In this document: in pieces, positions 31,734 to 39,865 of the stretch | Numbering within the stretch: the stretch's first letter is position 1 | Layout: each line of letters opens with the position of its first letter | Program-made: the position numbers and the translations under genes | The notes under the pieces: generated by a model | What the model saw: only the letters and a program-made list of their open reading frames with translations | What the model was told of the DNA's origin: nothing | The model's database searches: none | Source of the DNA: an uncultured Ruminococcus sp. | Lineage (GTDB): Bacteria > Bacillota > Clostridia > Oscillospirales > CAG-272 | DNA length: 62,235 bases | Direction: 5' to 3' | Assembly (NCBI GenBank): GCA_902795355.1 | Contig: CADBKZ010000002.1 | Location: 1-62,235, forward strand

Positions 31734-32996
31734 TTACGGAGTTTCAAAGAAATCCGAGAAGTGCGCCTGCATCGGGTTTTCGCCGCCGGTAAGTTCGAGC
31801 GACTCGAAACCGATGATGTAGGTGGCGCCAACGCCGTACATGCGCGTTCCTTGGCAGAGCACGTAGGGACGCACGATCATGCGGATGGACTGATCCTCGG
31901 GAACGCCTGTAATGGTGTAGCCGAAAAGGTACGCCACATTTTGGGATTCCGCCGTGACCTCGCCGAGGAGGTGATCCTCGGTGGGAACGGTCAGTTTGCG
32001 GACGACCTGCTCGGTTTCATACTCGAACACGCGCTTTTCCTCGCCGATTACGGCCGTAATTTCAAAACCGGCTGCTTTGTATGTGTCGGTTTTGCCGCCC
32101 GCAACGAAGCGAACGTTGCAAACGCCGTCCGCAACCGTTCCGGTTTGCATGCCGATCATGCCAAGGTCGTAAACTTCTTGGTGGAGCAGACCCGCGTAGA
32201 TCTTGATGTCCTTGAACTCGGCGTTGACGTCTCCCACCGCAGCAGTGGAGTTGACAGGGCGAGAGGTGTATTCATGCCAGACGATGCAGAGCGTTTCGCT
32301 CATGAAGTCCTTCGCGATTGCCGCAGCCGCGTTCGGGTTGGAAGGATTGCGGATGTCCTCGCGGAAAAGCAACGCGTCGTTGACATAACCGGAGATCACA
32401 TAGCCGTTGATTTCCAGATCGAACTTGGCAAAGCCGCCGCCGTACACGCCGCCGCGCTTGCTCATGGCCGCGGTGTAGCTTTTATAGCCCGAATACCCTG
32501 GGGAAGTATTCCCGCCCCAAGCAAGGCAAGCCTGCGTTCCCGAGTTGAGCGCGTAGAAGCCGATGGAGTTGCTGTTTTCCGCGTAAGCAATGCGCAAGCC
32601 GCCGCTCTGCTCGCCCAAAGACGCCTGATAGGAAACGGTGTATTTTGCGCCCTCACCGAGCAACAGGTTGGTTTTGCCGCCATAGGTATGCGTATCGGCT
32701 GCGGCCGCAATGGTTAAAGAGTTCATTTTGCCGGTTTCTTCATCGTAAGAATAGAAATCGGTTTCTCCGAACGCCTGCGTGTAAACCGCGCCGGTTTCGG
32801 TGTTCTCGTTCTTCGCGGCAAGGTTGGTGATCTCCAAAAGGAGCGAGCCGTCCGCCGCGGGCATAAAGTTTGTCGGTTCGGGATCGGGTGTGGGTTCCGG
32901 CGCGGGATCATCCGCAATAGCCGTAAAAACGAACGAGGAAATGCAAAGCAGGAGCGCCATGGCGCAAAGCAAAAGCCGAATCAAATTACGTTTCAT
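31734..32996 (-). CDS. Secreted beta-sandwich protein sharing a C-terminal domain with its neighbour
   Basis: A 420-aa exported protein. Signal peptide 1-28 (ISSFVFTAIADDP), a P/E/D-rich spacer, one LamG-like domain (about 45-255; FDLEINGYVISGYVNDALLFRED) and a C-terminal domain (about 262-405) with IGMQTGTVADGVCNVRFVAGG and YKAAGFEITAVIGEEK, aligning with the end of the 732-aa protein. The ATG at 32996 was chosen for its AAAGGAGG site and signal peptide. Function unknown; probably in the same surface assembly as the other products of this operon. Confidence 0.72.
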   Translation of the reverse strand: MKRNLIRLLLCAMALLLCISSFVFTAIADDPAPEPTPDPEPTNFMPAADGSLLLEITNLAAKNENTETGAVYTQAFGETDFYSYDEETGKMNSLTIAAAADTHTYGGKTNLLLGEGAKYTVSYQASLGEQSGGLRIAYAENSNSIGFYALNSGTQACLAWGGNTSPGYSGYKSYTAAMSKRGGVYGGGFAKFDLEINGYVISGYVNDALLFREDIRNPSNPNAAAAIAKDFMSETLCIVWHEYTSRPVNSTAAVGDVNAEFKDIKIYAGLLHQEVYDLGMIGMQTGTVADGVCNVRFVAGGKTDTYKAAGFEITAVIGEEKRVFEYETEQVVRKLTVPTEDHLLGEVTAESQNVAYLFGYTITGVPEDQSIRMIVRPYVLCQGTRMYGVGATYIIGFESLELTGGENPMQAHFSDFFETP

Positions 32997-33010
32997 GTCG
33001 TTATCCTCCT

Positions 33011-34915
33011 TTATTGTTGCGTTACGCCGCTCGCCCAAGTTCCGCTGCCGCCGGGGCCTTCGTCCACGATTTCGAGCTGTTCGGAGCCGTCGTCATACTT
33101 GGGAATGTCCTCGGCTTTCGCGGATTTGACGAATTGCAGGTCGGCCAAAACGGGATAGTGGTCGCTTCCGTTCACGGTATAGAAATCGACAATGATTTTA
33201 TGCGAGAGGGCTTTGAACCACGAGGGGGTGCTGAAAATGATGTCCTCTTCCACGCGCCCCTGCTCGCCGAGGCCGATGGTGTGGTAGGTGCCGATTGCCA
33301 CCGAATGCTTGGTTACGGCGGTTTCGGAAACATCCTCGAAGCCCTGCGCAATGATATAATCGTAAGCGATCTTATCAAGGTTCTGCGCGAAGAACCAGTC
33401 GCCGTTGAGCGCCATGGGCAGGTCGCCATAGAGCTTGCGGGCTTCGTTAACGGCTTCCATTACATCCTCGGCCCATGTGGTCATGGATTGACCCGAGGAC
33501 GTCTTGTTCTCGGAAAGGTGCGCCGACGCGGCGAGGAAACGGTTGCCGTCCGCCGTTTGGAACACCGTCCACGCGCAGCCGTGGAACGAAAGCATGTCGG
33601 AAAGGTAGTTATAGCCCGAATCGATCACGGTCAGGCCGGCGTCCTTGCGGTAGGCCACGGGGAACGAATAGAGCCGCTGCGTGGTGCGCGAATCCACTTG
33701 GTTCTGGTTGGGAAGGTCGGGATAGAGCGCAAGGTACTCCGCGTCGATGATCACATAATACTCGGAGATCAACCGCCGCAGGATGGGGGTAAGGTTGGTT
33801 GTGGGCGTCATTTCGTTGAGCGTGAGCACGTCTGGATAATACAGGAAGTAGGTATCCACAAGCAACTCCGCGCGCTGTTGGTCAGTATAGCCGTTGTCGT
33901 TGCCCTCGGTCAAGAAGCCGAGAACGTTCGAATGCAGAACGCGGACATCGGTACCCTCGGGGCGCGCGAGCGCGCGCTTATCAGTGGATTTCACGTCGCC
34001 CGAAAGCGTCAGATTCGCGGCGGTGAGATCGGCGGTTTCCGTTTTGAGCGCGCCCAAGTATTTCGTCAGCGCGTCCAAGGCCGCTTCGCCCGTTCGAACG
34101 CCTTGGTTGGCAAACACGAGCTTCGTTCCGCTGACGCCGACCGACCAATAGTAATTGGGGCGATCGAAGCCCGCTACGGCCACTTGGCTTTCAGCGCGGT
34201 TGGTGACGCCGACGAGAATTTCATTGGCGGCGGCTTCCTGCGTATCGGGAACAACATCGAGAACAACGCCGCAGGTTTCAATAATCAGCTGGCGAATGTC
34301 CTCGGCGCGGACTTTGGAGTAGTAAAGATCCGCGTCGTAAACAATGCGGTAGGACGAAATGTCAACTCCCGCAACAGACAGAGCCTGCATGGGGTAGTCC
34401 TTGGTGTAACGCAAATCCAGATCTCCTTCCAGCGTAAGCGTTTGCACGGTTTCGTTCAGATAGTGTTCGATAAAGTAGTTCACCGCGTTGACGGTGGCGG
34501 CGTCTGAACCGCCGATAAGGTAGAGGTTTCCGCCCTCGGCATGAACGGCGTAATCGTCGTTTTTCAGCTCGGAACGGAGCCGCACGCTCACCTCGTCAGC
34601 CGTTATGCCGACCACGATAGCGGCCGGTTTGCCTTTATCTTCATACCGCCATTCGTCGCAAAGATCGATGGGAGCGCCGGTTTTCTCCTTGAATACGCTC
34701 CAAAGGTTGCTTGCCGCGGTTTGCACGGTTTTGCCCGCGTTGTTGCCGCGAACAATAACGAACTCGGTGGCTCCGTCCGCCGCCAGATTAACGGGGGCGA
34801 CGGGCTCTGCGATATCGGTGGTGTCGCCGCCCTTGCCGCCCTTATTTCCGCACCCGACCAGCAGGAGCAGAAGCGCGAGGCAAAAGAGCACGGGAAGAAG
34901 GATTCGTTTCTTCAT
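33011..34915 (-). CDS. Lipoprotein with endonuclease/exonuclease/phosphatase-fold domain
   Basis: A 634-aa lipoprotein (signal peptide and lipobox LLLVGCGNKGG, Cys near 22). Residues 45-300 hold two copies of a domain like that in front of GH20/GH67 glycosidases (EFVIVRGNNAGKTVQTAASNL, then RIVYDADLYYSKVRAEDIRQL). From about 325 on there is a DNase I/EEP fold: VLTLNEM (metal Glu), AASAHLSE (His), LNGDWFF (Asn/Asp) and GSDHYPVLADL (Asp-His). EEP enzymes cut phosphodiesters in nucleic acids, phosphoinositides or sphingomyelin. The joining of glycosidase-type accessory domains with an EEP domain on a surface lipoprotein is unusual. It follows the binding protein by 31 nt. Confidence 0.82.
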   Translation of the reverse strand: MKKRILLPVLFCLALLLLLVGCGNKGGKGGDTTDIAEPVAPVNLAADGATEFVIVRGNNAGKTVQTAASNLWSVFKEKTGAPIDLCDEWRYEDKGKPAAIVVGITADEVSVRLRSELKNDDYAVHAEGGNLYLIGGSDAATVNAVNYFIEHYLNETVQTLTLEGDLDLRYTKDYPMQALSVAGVDISSYRIVYDADLYYSKVRAEDIRQLIIETCGVVLDVVPDTQEAAANEILVGVTNRAESQVAVAGFDRPNYYWSVGVSGTKLVFANQGVRTGEAALDALTKYLGALKTETADLTAANLTLSGDVKSTDKRALARPEGTDVRVLHSNVLGFLTEGNDNGYTDQQRAELLVDTYFLYYPDVLTLNEMTPTTNLTPILRRLISEYYVIIDAEYLALYPDLPNQNQVDSRTTQRLYSFPVAYRKDAGLTVIDSGYNYLSDMLSFHGCAWTVFQTADGNRFLAASAHLSENKTSSGQSMTTWAEDVMEAVNEARKLYGDLPMALNGDWFFAQNLDKIAYDYIIAQGFEDVSETAVTKHSVAIGTYHTIGLGEQGRVEEDIIFSTPSWFKALSHKIIVDFYTVNGSDHYPVLADLQFVKSAKAEDIPKYDDGSEQLEIVDEGPGGSGTWASGVTQQ

Positions 34916-34946
34916 ACTTTAATATCTCCTTTCGAAGAACGGTGGG

Positions 34947-36491
34947 TTAATCGGCCAGAGTTGCGAATTTATCGAGAACCGCTTGCCAAAGAGCGAGGTG
35001 CGCGGCGGCATTGGGCTGAAACGTATCAGCAATGTTTTTCCATGTATCGCTGTTGTGGAACGCGCGGCGGACATAGTAAATCGGGTAGTTCTCGGCGGCT
35101 CCGTTGTATTCGCCGATATTGAGCGTGGGACCGTAGCAATAGCCTTGGTCAAAAACAATGTCGCGGCGGATCTCGTCGTACATGTTTTTCAACCGGTCGT
35201 CCGAAACGTTCTGCTTTTTCAGGTAGGTTTCAAAATACGCGGGCGCGATCTGGCGGTATGCCTCGGAAGCCAAGCATTCCAACACGGCGGAAGAACGATC
35301 CTTATTGACCGATCCGACCGCGCGCGGGATGGCGTACATATCGTAGGTGTTGGAGAAGTGCGTGTAGTATCTGCCTTGGTCGGTGGTGTACATGGGAAGC
35401 GGCAGAACGGCGAACGGCTGCTCGAGGTTCTGCTCCACCATGGCGAGCGCGGAAAGGTAGAACTGCGCGCGCCCCTCTTTGAACTGCTTATATTGCGAGG
35501 AATCCTTGGCGCAGCTTTGAGCGGCGGCGCTATCATAGAATTTCTGCTGGAAATAGCTGATAAAATCGATCGTTGCGGTGGTTGCAATGCGGAACTCCCA
35601 GTTGCCGCTCTCGTCCTTGCCCAAGGTGGTAAAGCCCGCGGCGTAGAAGAAGGATTCGATCCATACGTTATTGCCGATGGAAAGGCCGAACACGTCGCCG
35701 GTGTCTACCGTGTTGTCTTGGTTCTTATCATAGTAGGTGTTCTCGGTCAGCTCGAACATTTTGTCCATGGTCCATGCTTTGTCCTCTACCAAATCGTAAA
35801 GGTCGTCAATGTCCATGTCGGGGTGGTTGTTGGTGAACAGCTGTTTATCCACGAAGATGCCCTGCATGTTGCGCAGGTTGTTCCAAGAGGCGTTGTCGCC
35901 CGTGAAGTACACTTTGTTATCCACGGCGATGTTATCGAGCAGCACGCTGCTCCACCAAGGCTTTTCAAAGTTGAGGTAAGCGGTCTGGTTCATGTCGTAG
36001 GTCAGGCCCTGCGCGGCCATGGCCGCGGGGGTCATGTTGTAGGCCAGAACGAGGTCGCATCCCGCCTCCATGGTCTTCATGCGGTTGATAAAGCTGGCCA
36101 TATTGTTGTAGGTGCCGTCCTCGCGATCCACATACAGGTCGATGTTCAGGCGTTGCTGAACCGTGTTTGCGCGGTTATAGATGGCGGAGTTGATGGTGTC
36201 GCCCGTGTAGGTGTCGGCAAAGGATTTTACATACTGCTGCGCGTCGCAGAGCAAGTGAAATTCCGCCATGCCGTAGTCCAGAGAATCGGGAAGGTCGTCG
36301 GGTACGTCGTAGGTAAAGGTCTGGCCGGAGTTGCCGCTGGGGCCGGTGATGGTTCCGGAACTTTTGGTTGTTTCAGAACCGGTGTCGGACGTTTCGGTTC
36401 CGCCCCCTTTGCCGCCGCAGGCCGCAAAAGACGCGGTCAGCATCAGTAAGACAAGCAGGACGGACAGGACTTTGATCATTTTCGTTTTCAT
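34947..36491 (-). CDS. Extracellular solute-binding lipoprotein
   Basis: A 514-aa lipoprotein (lipobox TASFAACGGKGG, Cys near 25). The mature part is a large family-1 type sugar-binding protein: SAIYNRANTVQQRLNIDLYV, YLNFEKPWWSSVLLDN, EDKAWTMDKMFELTE and DTGDVFGLSIGN, the same order of blocks as in 10446-11939, so the two are paralogues. AAAGGAGG precedes the ATG at 36491. It heads a four-gene operon without permease genes and lies just downstream of the AraC gene, which may control it. Confidence 0.85.
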   Translation of the reverse strand: MKTKMIKVLSVLLVLLMLTASFAACGGKGGGTETSDTGSETTKSSGTITGPSGNSGQTFTYDVPDDLPDSLDYGMAEFHLLCDAQQYVKSFADTYTGDTINSAIYNRANTVQQRLNIDLYVDREDGTYNNMASFINRMKTMEAGCDLVLAYNMTPAAMAAQGLTYDMNQTAYLNFEKPWWSSVLLDNIAVDNKVYFTGDNASWNNLRNMQGIFVDKQLFTNNHPDMDIDDLYDLVEDKAWTMDKMFELTENTYYDKNQDNTVDTGDVFGLSIGNNVWIESFFYAAGFTTLGKDESGNWEFRIATTATIDFISYFQQKFYDSAAAQSCAKDSSQYKQFKEGRAQFYLSALAMVEQNLEQPFAVLPLPMYTTDQGRYYTHFSNTYDMYAIPRAVGSVNKDRSSAVLECLASEAYRQIAPAYFETYLKKQNVSDDRLKNMYDEIRRDIVFDQGYCYGPTLNIGEYNGAAENYPIYYVRRAFHNSDTWKNIADTFQPNAAAHLALWQAVLDKFATLAD

Positions 36492-36643
36492 AAGAAAACC
36501 TCCTTTTTTGTTTTGGTTTTTGGGATACGGTTTTGGGGCAACGGTTGCAGGCTTGTGTTTCCATCTCCTTTCCATTTTCCGTTTTTCCGTTTCAAAAAGC
36601 CTATGGGGCATATCGCGCAGAACGACCCGTTGACTACATTAAT

Positions 36644-36672
36644 ATTTTAGCACAAATCCACGAAAAAGGGAA
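36644..36672 (-). promoter_or_regulatory. Promoter of the secreted-protein operon, weak -35
   Basis: TAAAAT (36644-36649) on the minus strand, with only TTCCCT at the -35 place (36667-36672). The poor -35 fits a promoter that needs an activator, such as the AraC protein encoded next door. Confidence 0.5.
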
Positions 36673-36718
36673 TTGCATGATGTCCTTTTTTGTTAGCACA
36701 AAGTCGGATTTTCGCAAA

Positions 36719-36756
36719 AAAATCAACAAAAATAGAAACCCATTTTTGTTGATTTT
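36719..36756. repeat. 15-bp perfect inverted repeat upstream of the operon promoter
   Basis: AAAATCAACAAAAAT and its complement with eight bases between, centred about 100 bp upstream of the predicted start. It could be an AraC-protein site or, since six or more Ts follow on the minus strand, a second terminator of araC. A smaller GTTATTTT/AAAATAAC pair lies next to it (36771-36794). Confidence 0.5.
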
Positions 36757-36824
36757 GCCATTTTCGGAGAGGTTATTTTCTCCAAAAAAATAACTTGTGT
36801 CCATTTTTAAGGCCGGAAGTCCAA

Positions 36825-36883
36825 ACAAAAAACTTGCCGGAAAGTCGGCTCCCCGAAGGAAAAATCCGACTTTTCGGCAAGTT
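36825..36883 (-). terminator. Terminator of the AraC-family gene
   Basis: An 18-bp stem (AACTTGCCGGAAAGTCGG with its complement, one G-T pair) with TTTTTTG after it on the minus strand, 15 bases past the stop at 36898. Confidence 0.82.
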
Positions 36884-36897
36884 TTGGAAAGCGGTTT

Positions 36898-37815
36898 TCA
36901 GAAGCGTTCTCTGCGCTTTACGGCGGCGAGAAACTCCCGCGGGCCGGTCCCCGTGATGTGTTTGAACGCGCGGGAAAAGGACGGATAATCCCGATACCCC
37001 AGCTGAAACGCGATCAGCTTGAAATTGTCCTCTCCCATTTCAATTCTGCTGCGCGCGATCTGAACCTTATGCTCCAACACATATCGCTGCGGCAGAAGCC
37101 CCGTTTCTTTCTGGAAGATCTGGCTGAAATGCTTGCGGGAAAACCCGAGCGATTTGGCAACGTCCTCCACCGAGAGCGAATAGACCGTTTGCTCCCACAT
37201 GCGCTTGGCGAGCACCACGCTGTTGAGATGGCGGGAAGAGACGGTTTCGGGATTGGGTTTTCTGCGGTGCAGGCTCAACAGTTCGTACAGCTTGGAAAGA
37301 AAGAAGCAATGCGCGTCCCGCTCGGCATACGAGGTGTACATCATCTCGGAAAAGATCTTGCGCATTTCTTTTTCAAACGGGTACGGAAACACCTCGTTAT
37401 CCCGCTTTATGCCGAACTGTTCCAGATCGAAATTTGCGTCCGCGCGGACCATGATCCAGAAGAATTTCAACGGTTTTTGCGGGTTGGTGCAGAGGGAATG
37501 GCGGCGGTCGTTGAACGCGACCGCGCAATCGCCCGCCTGAATCGGTTTTCCGTTGAAAGTCCCTTCCCCGCCCACGATATAATGAATGATCGAGCTGGTG
37601 GAATAATAGCGGTTGATCAACGCTTTGGTGGGGTCCGACTCCTCGTACCCGATGGACCGGACATACAGTTTCGACTCCGTTTCATCCGGATTCAGCAGGA
37701 AAATGATGTTTTTGAAGCAGGTCAATTCCGGCGGCCTGTTATCAAAATCGCGAGGGCCGCTCAAATATTCGAAAGGGGAAAACTCCGAGGTCTGTCTGGC
37801 ATAAGTGACAATCAT
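36898..37815 (-). CDS. AraC-family transcriptional regulator
   Basis: A 305-aa regulator. The N-terminal half (about 35-165) is a cupin-like sensor (HYIVGGEGTFNGKPIQAGDCAVAF). The C-terminal 100 residues carry two helix-turn-helix motifs: LSVEDVAKSLGFSRKHFSQIF and FKLIAFQLGYRDYPSFSRAFK, followed by the typical TGTGPREF. The ATG at 37815 has AAAAAGGAGG at good spacing. It lies upstream of, and parallel to, the secreted-protein operon, and probably activates it in response to a sugar. A 17-bp palindrome in front of its ribosome site (37832-37848) may serve autocontrol. Confidence 0.92.
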   Translation of the reverse strand: MIVTYARQTSEFSPFEYLSGPRDFDNRPPELTCFKNIIFLLNPDETESKLYVRSIGYEESDPTKALINRYYSTSSIIHYIVGGEGTFNGKPIQAGDCAVAFNDRRHSLCTNPQKPLKFFWIMVRADANFDLEQFGIKRDNEVFPYPFEKEMRKIFSEMMYTSYAERDAHCFFLSKLYELLSLHRRKPNPETVSSRHLNSVVLAKRMWEQTVYSLSVEDVAKSLGFSRKHFSQIFQKETGLLPQRYVLEHKVQIARSRIEMGEDNFKLIAFQLGYRDYPSFSRAFKHITGTGPREFLAAVKRRERF

Positions 37816-37831
37816 AAAAACCTCCTTTTTC

Positions 37832-37848
37832 TCCGAACGGCGTTCGGA
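37832..37848. promoter_or_regulatory. 17-bp palindrome before the araC ribosome site
   Basis: TCCGAACG-G-CGTTCGGA has perfect 8-bp arms. It stands directly upstream of AAAAAGGAGG, where a bound protein or an RNA hairpin could limit expression. Confidence 0.45.
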
Positions 37849-37892
37849 ACGTTTTTTTGGGGAGCAGAAAAAGCCAATTGAGAGCGGCAAAG

Positions 37893-37931
37893 CTCCTTCC
37901 ACCGCTTCGCGCCCCCCTCCTTCGAGGGGGG
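37893..37931. repeat. Copy 1 of a dispersed palindromic repeat
   Basis: TCCACCGCTTCGCG followed by a CCCCCCTC/GAGGGGGG hairpin. It resembles the short CCGCGAAGCGG plus GGGGGA-type repeat scattered through many Clostridia genomes. It lies in the 398-nt gap between the araC start and the GDPD-like gene; apart from the repeats and the palindrome, that gap shows nothing gene-like. Confidence 0.6.
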
Positions 37932-38090
37932 CAAGTTCGTTCCCGTTGGAAGAAATAAACACCGTTTATCCTTTCCAACTGCCAACTACTTTTACCTCCT
38001 CCTTGGGGGAGATTTCAAGGAATCAGTGCTTTGAACGGGATAAGCATCTTTTGCTTTTCTGCTTGCTTGTTACATAAAGGCCGTGGGGAA

Positions 38091-38140
38091 GCCTCGTCCA
38101 CCGCTTCGCGGTCCCCCCTTCTCCAATGGGAGCAGGCTTC
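38091..38140. repeat. Copy 2 of the dispersed palindromic repeat
   Basis: TCCACCGCTTCGCG recurs exactly (38097-38110), followed by CCCCCCTTCTCCAATGGGAG, a decayed version of the copy-1 hairpin. A third remnant, CCTCCTTGGGGGAG, lies near 37995-38012. Confidence 0.6.
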
Positions 38141-38213
38141 AACGGATTCTTCCGTTAGAAAGGCAATCGGCTTCGCTTTCCCGCTTGGCTGTTGCATCCC
38201 GTCGGCTGGTTTC

Positions 38214-39839
38214 TTATTTCCGAAACGCGCCGCTGAACAGATGGATCTTCGCCCCGTGCGGAAGAACGATTTCGGTCCCCCACGCGGAATATCCGTTGCC
38301 GAGGTCAAACAGCGTCTTGTTTTTCAAGGGTCGTTCGGTTCCGTCGCGCATGATGCCAACAGGGTCGCCTTCCCTGTTCCGGTCAATGCGAACGGGAATA
38401 TCGAGGTAATGTTCGGCGTGGTCGGAGATGGTGGCGTAAAAGCCGGAAAGGAACCCTTCGTCGGAGCGTTCGCCGTCCTCTTCCCACGTGCTGTGTTTGA
38501 AATACCAGCTCCGCGTCCATACCACGGTGAGAATCCCCCTTGCGGCCGCGGCTTCTCCGAAGAGGCGGTTGACCATAACGTCCTCCACCAGCATAACCGC
38601 CGGCGTTCCCGCAATGCGCTGGCTGAACCGATAGAGCATTTCGTTCGCCTGCTCCGCGTTGGTCGGCGGCTCCGGCTTTTCCCAAACGCTGTTCAGCTTG
38701 GGGAGCGTTGGCAAAAGCCTTTGAATGTAGGCCATCCCTTCCGGACCGTTGAGCGCGGCCACGCGGTATTCGGCCCCCGTTCGCTCGATGATCCCTTTGA
38801 TTTCATGGGTCATGCGCTCAATGTGGTAAAACTGCGGCGCGGGCTTGAACTCGATGAAGATCGGGAAATGCGGATAGGCGGCGGTGGCTTGCAGCATGGC
38901 TTCCAGCCGGTCGGTATACTCCCCCGCAAAATCGGTTCGCTCGCGGGATTCCAGCTCCGCCGAGGAAAGCGTTTCCACCACGCGTTCCTCGCCTTTGAGC
39001 ATGGCTTTGGTGGACGGATTGTGGATTACGAAAGGAATGTTGTCGGTCGTCAGCTTCACGTCGATCTCCGCGCCGTCAAGCGCGTGTTCCGCGCCGGCGC
39101 GCACCGCCGTTATGGAGTTTTCGGCCAACGTGTACCCGTTTTGAAAGCCTTTATGCGCAAACACGCGGTAGCGGTCGAGCAGAGAATGCTGGGGGAGCCG
39201 TTCCAGAATCGAATATACGCGGGGCGCGCTGTCGGTAATCACGCCGTCCACGCCGTCAAACATCACTCGCGCGTCCTCTCCGTCCGCCTCGCACCAAACC
39301 GTGAGCAGCCGTTCATGCAGCAGATCCGCAACGGCTCTTTGGCATTGCTCTTTGGAAATAACGACCGAAATGGCGTGCGATTTCCAAGCCTGCCCCGCCG
39401 CAAAAAGCCAATCGGGGGCGTTACCCAGAGAGCGACAATCCAGCATTCCGCGCAGCATCGGCATAAGGCGGAGCGCCTGCTCCAACACTTCCCGCTTTTC
39501 ATAAGGAACGCAGAGGGCCGCGTCGCCGAGGGCGTTATAATAAACGAAATCCGAAAGTTTTTCCGCCGTTTCGTCGTTCTCCAAACAGAACACGGGAACA
39601 AAGAATTTGCCGACGGACAAACAATCGTACAGCGGCGCGACGGTCTCCCCGCCCCCCGACAGAACGTTCAGATTTTCGTCCAAACGGAAAAACACGGTTT
39701 GCGGGCGGGTTTGCGCAGCGGTTTTCGGGAAACCGACGTCCGCGAAAACGGTTGCGACCGGCGCGGCGACCACATTGGAACGCAGACGATAGATGTCTCT
39801 GCAAAAACTTTCTTTCATGCTTTCATAAATCGGTTTCAT
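38214..39839 (-). CDS. Glycerophosphodiester phosphodiesterase-like protein, double domain
   Basis: A 541-aa cytoplasmic protein. Residues 215-480 form a GDPD barrel: FAHKGFQNGYTLAENS (usually H-R-G then P-E-N-T), AEIDVKLTTDNIPFVIHN (E-x-D and the second His), IFIEFKP. The N-terminal 210 residues end in DGVDGVITDSAPRV, the classic closing motif of a GDPD domain, but lack the HRG opening, so they look like a decayed first copy. GDPD enzymes release glycerol-3-phosphate from phosphodiesters. The ATG at 39839 follows GGGGGA; a TTG overlapping the upstream stop is less likely. Last gene of the alpha-galactosidase operon. Confidence 0.8.
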   Translation of the reverse strand: MKPIYESMKESFCRDIYRLRSNVVAAPVATVFADVGFPKTAAQTRPQTVFFRLDENLNVLSGGGETVAPLYDCLSVGKFFVPVFCLENDETAEKLSDFVYYNALGDAALCVPYEKREVLEQALRLMPMLRGMLDCRSLGNAPDWLFAAGQAWKSHAISVVISKEQCQRAVADLLHERLLTVWCEADGEDARVMFDGVDGVITDSAPRVYSILERLPQHSLLDRYRVFAHKGFQNGYTLAENSITAVRAGAEHALDGAEIDVKLTTDNIPFVIHNPSTKAMLKGEERVVETLSSAELESRERTDFAGEYTDRLEAMLQATAAYPHFPIFIEFKPAPQFYHIERMTHEIKGIIERTGAEYRVAALNGPEGMAYIQRLLPTLPKLNSVWEKPEPPTNAEQANEMLYRFSQRIAGTPAVMLVEDVMVNRLFGEAAAARGILTVVWTRSWYFKHSTWEEDGERSDEGFLSGFYATISDHAEHYLDIPVRIDRNREGDPVGIMRDGTERPLKNKTLFDLGNGYSAWGTEIVLPHGAKIHLFSGAFRK

Positions 39840-39865
39840 CAGATCATCCCCCAACTGATGGTTTT

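Noticed and set aside
29516..36491. LPXTG sortase signals on the secreted proteins.
   Set aside because: None of the exported proteins in the window ends with LPXTG; two have the K-G-C tail, four are lipoproteins and two have no visible anchor.
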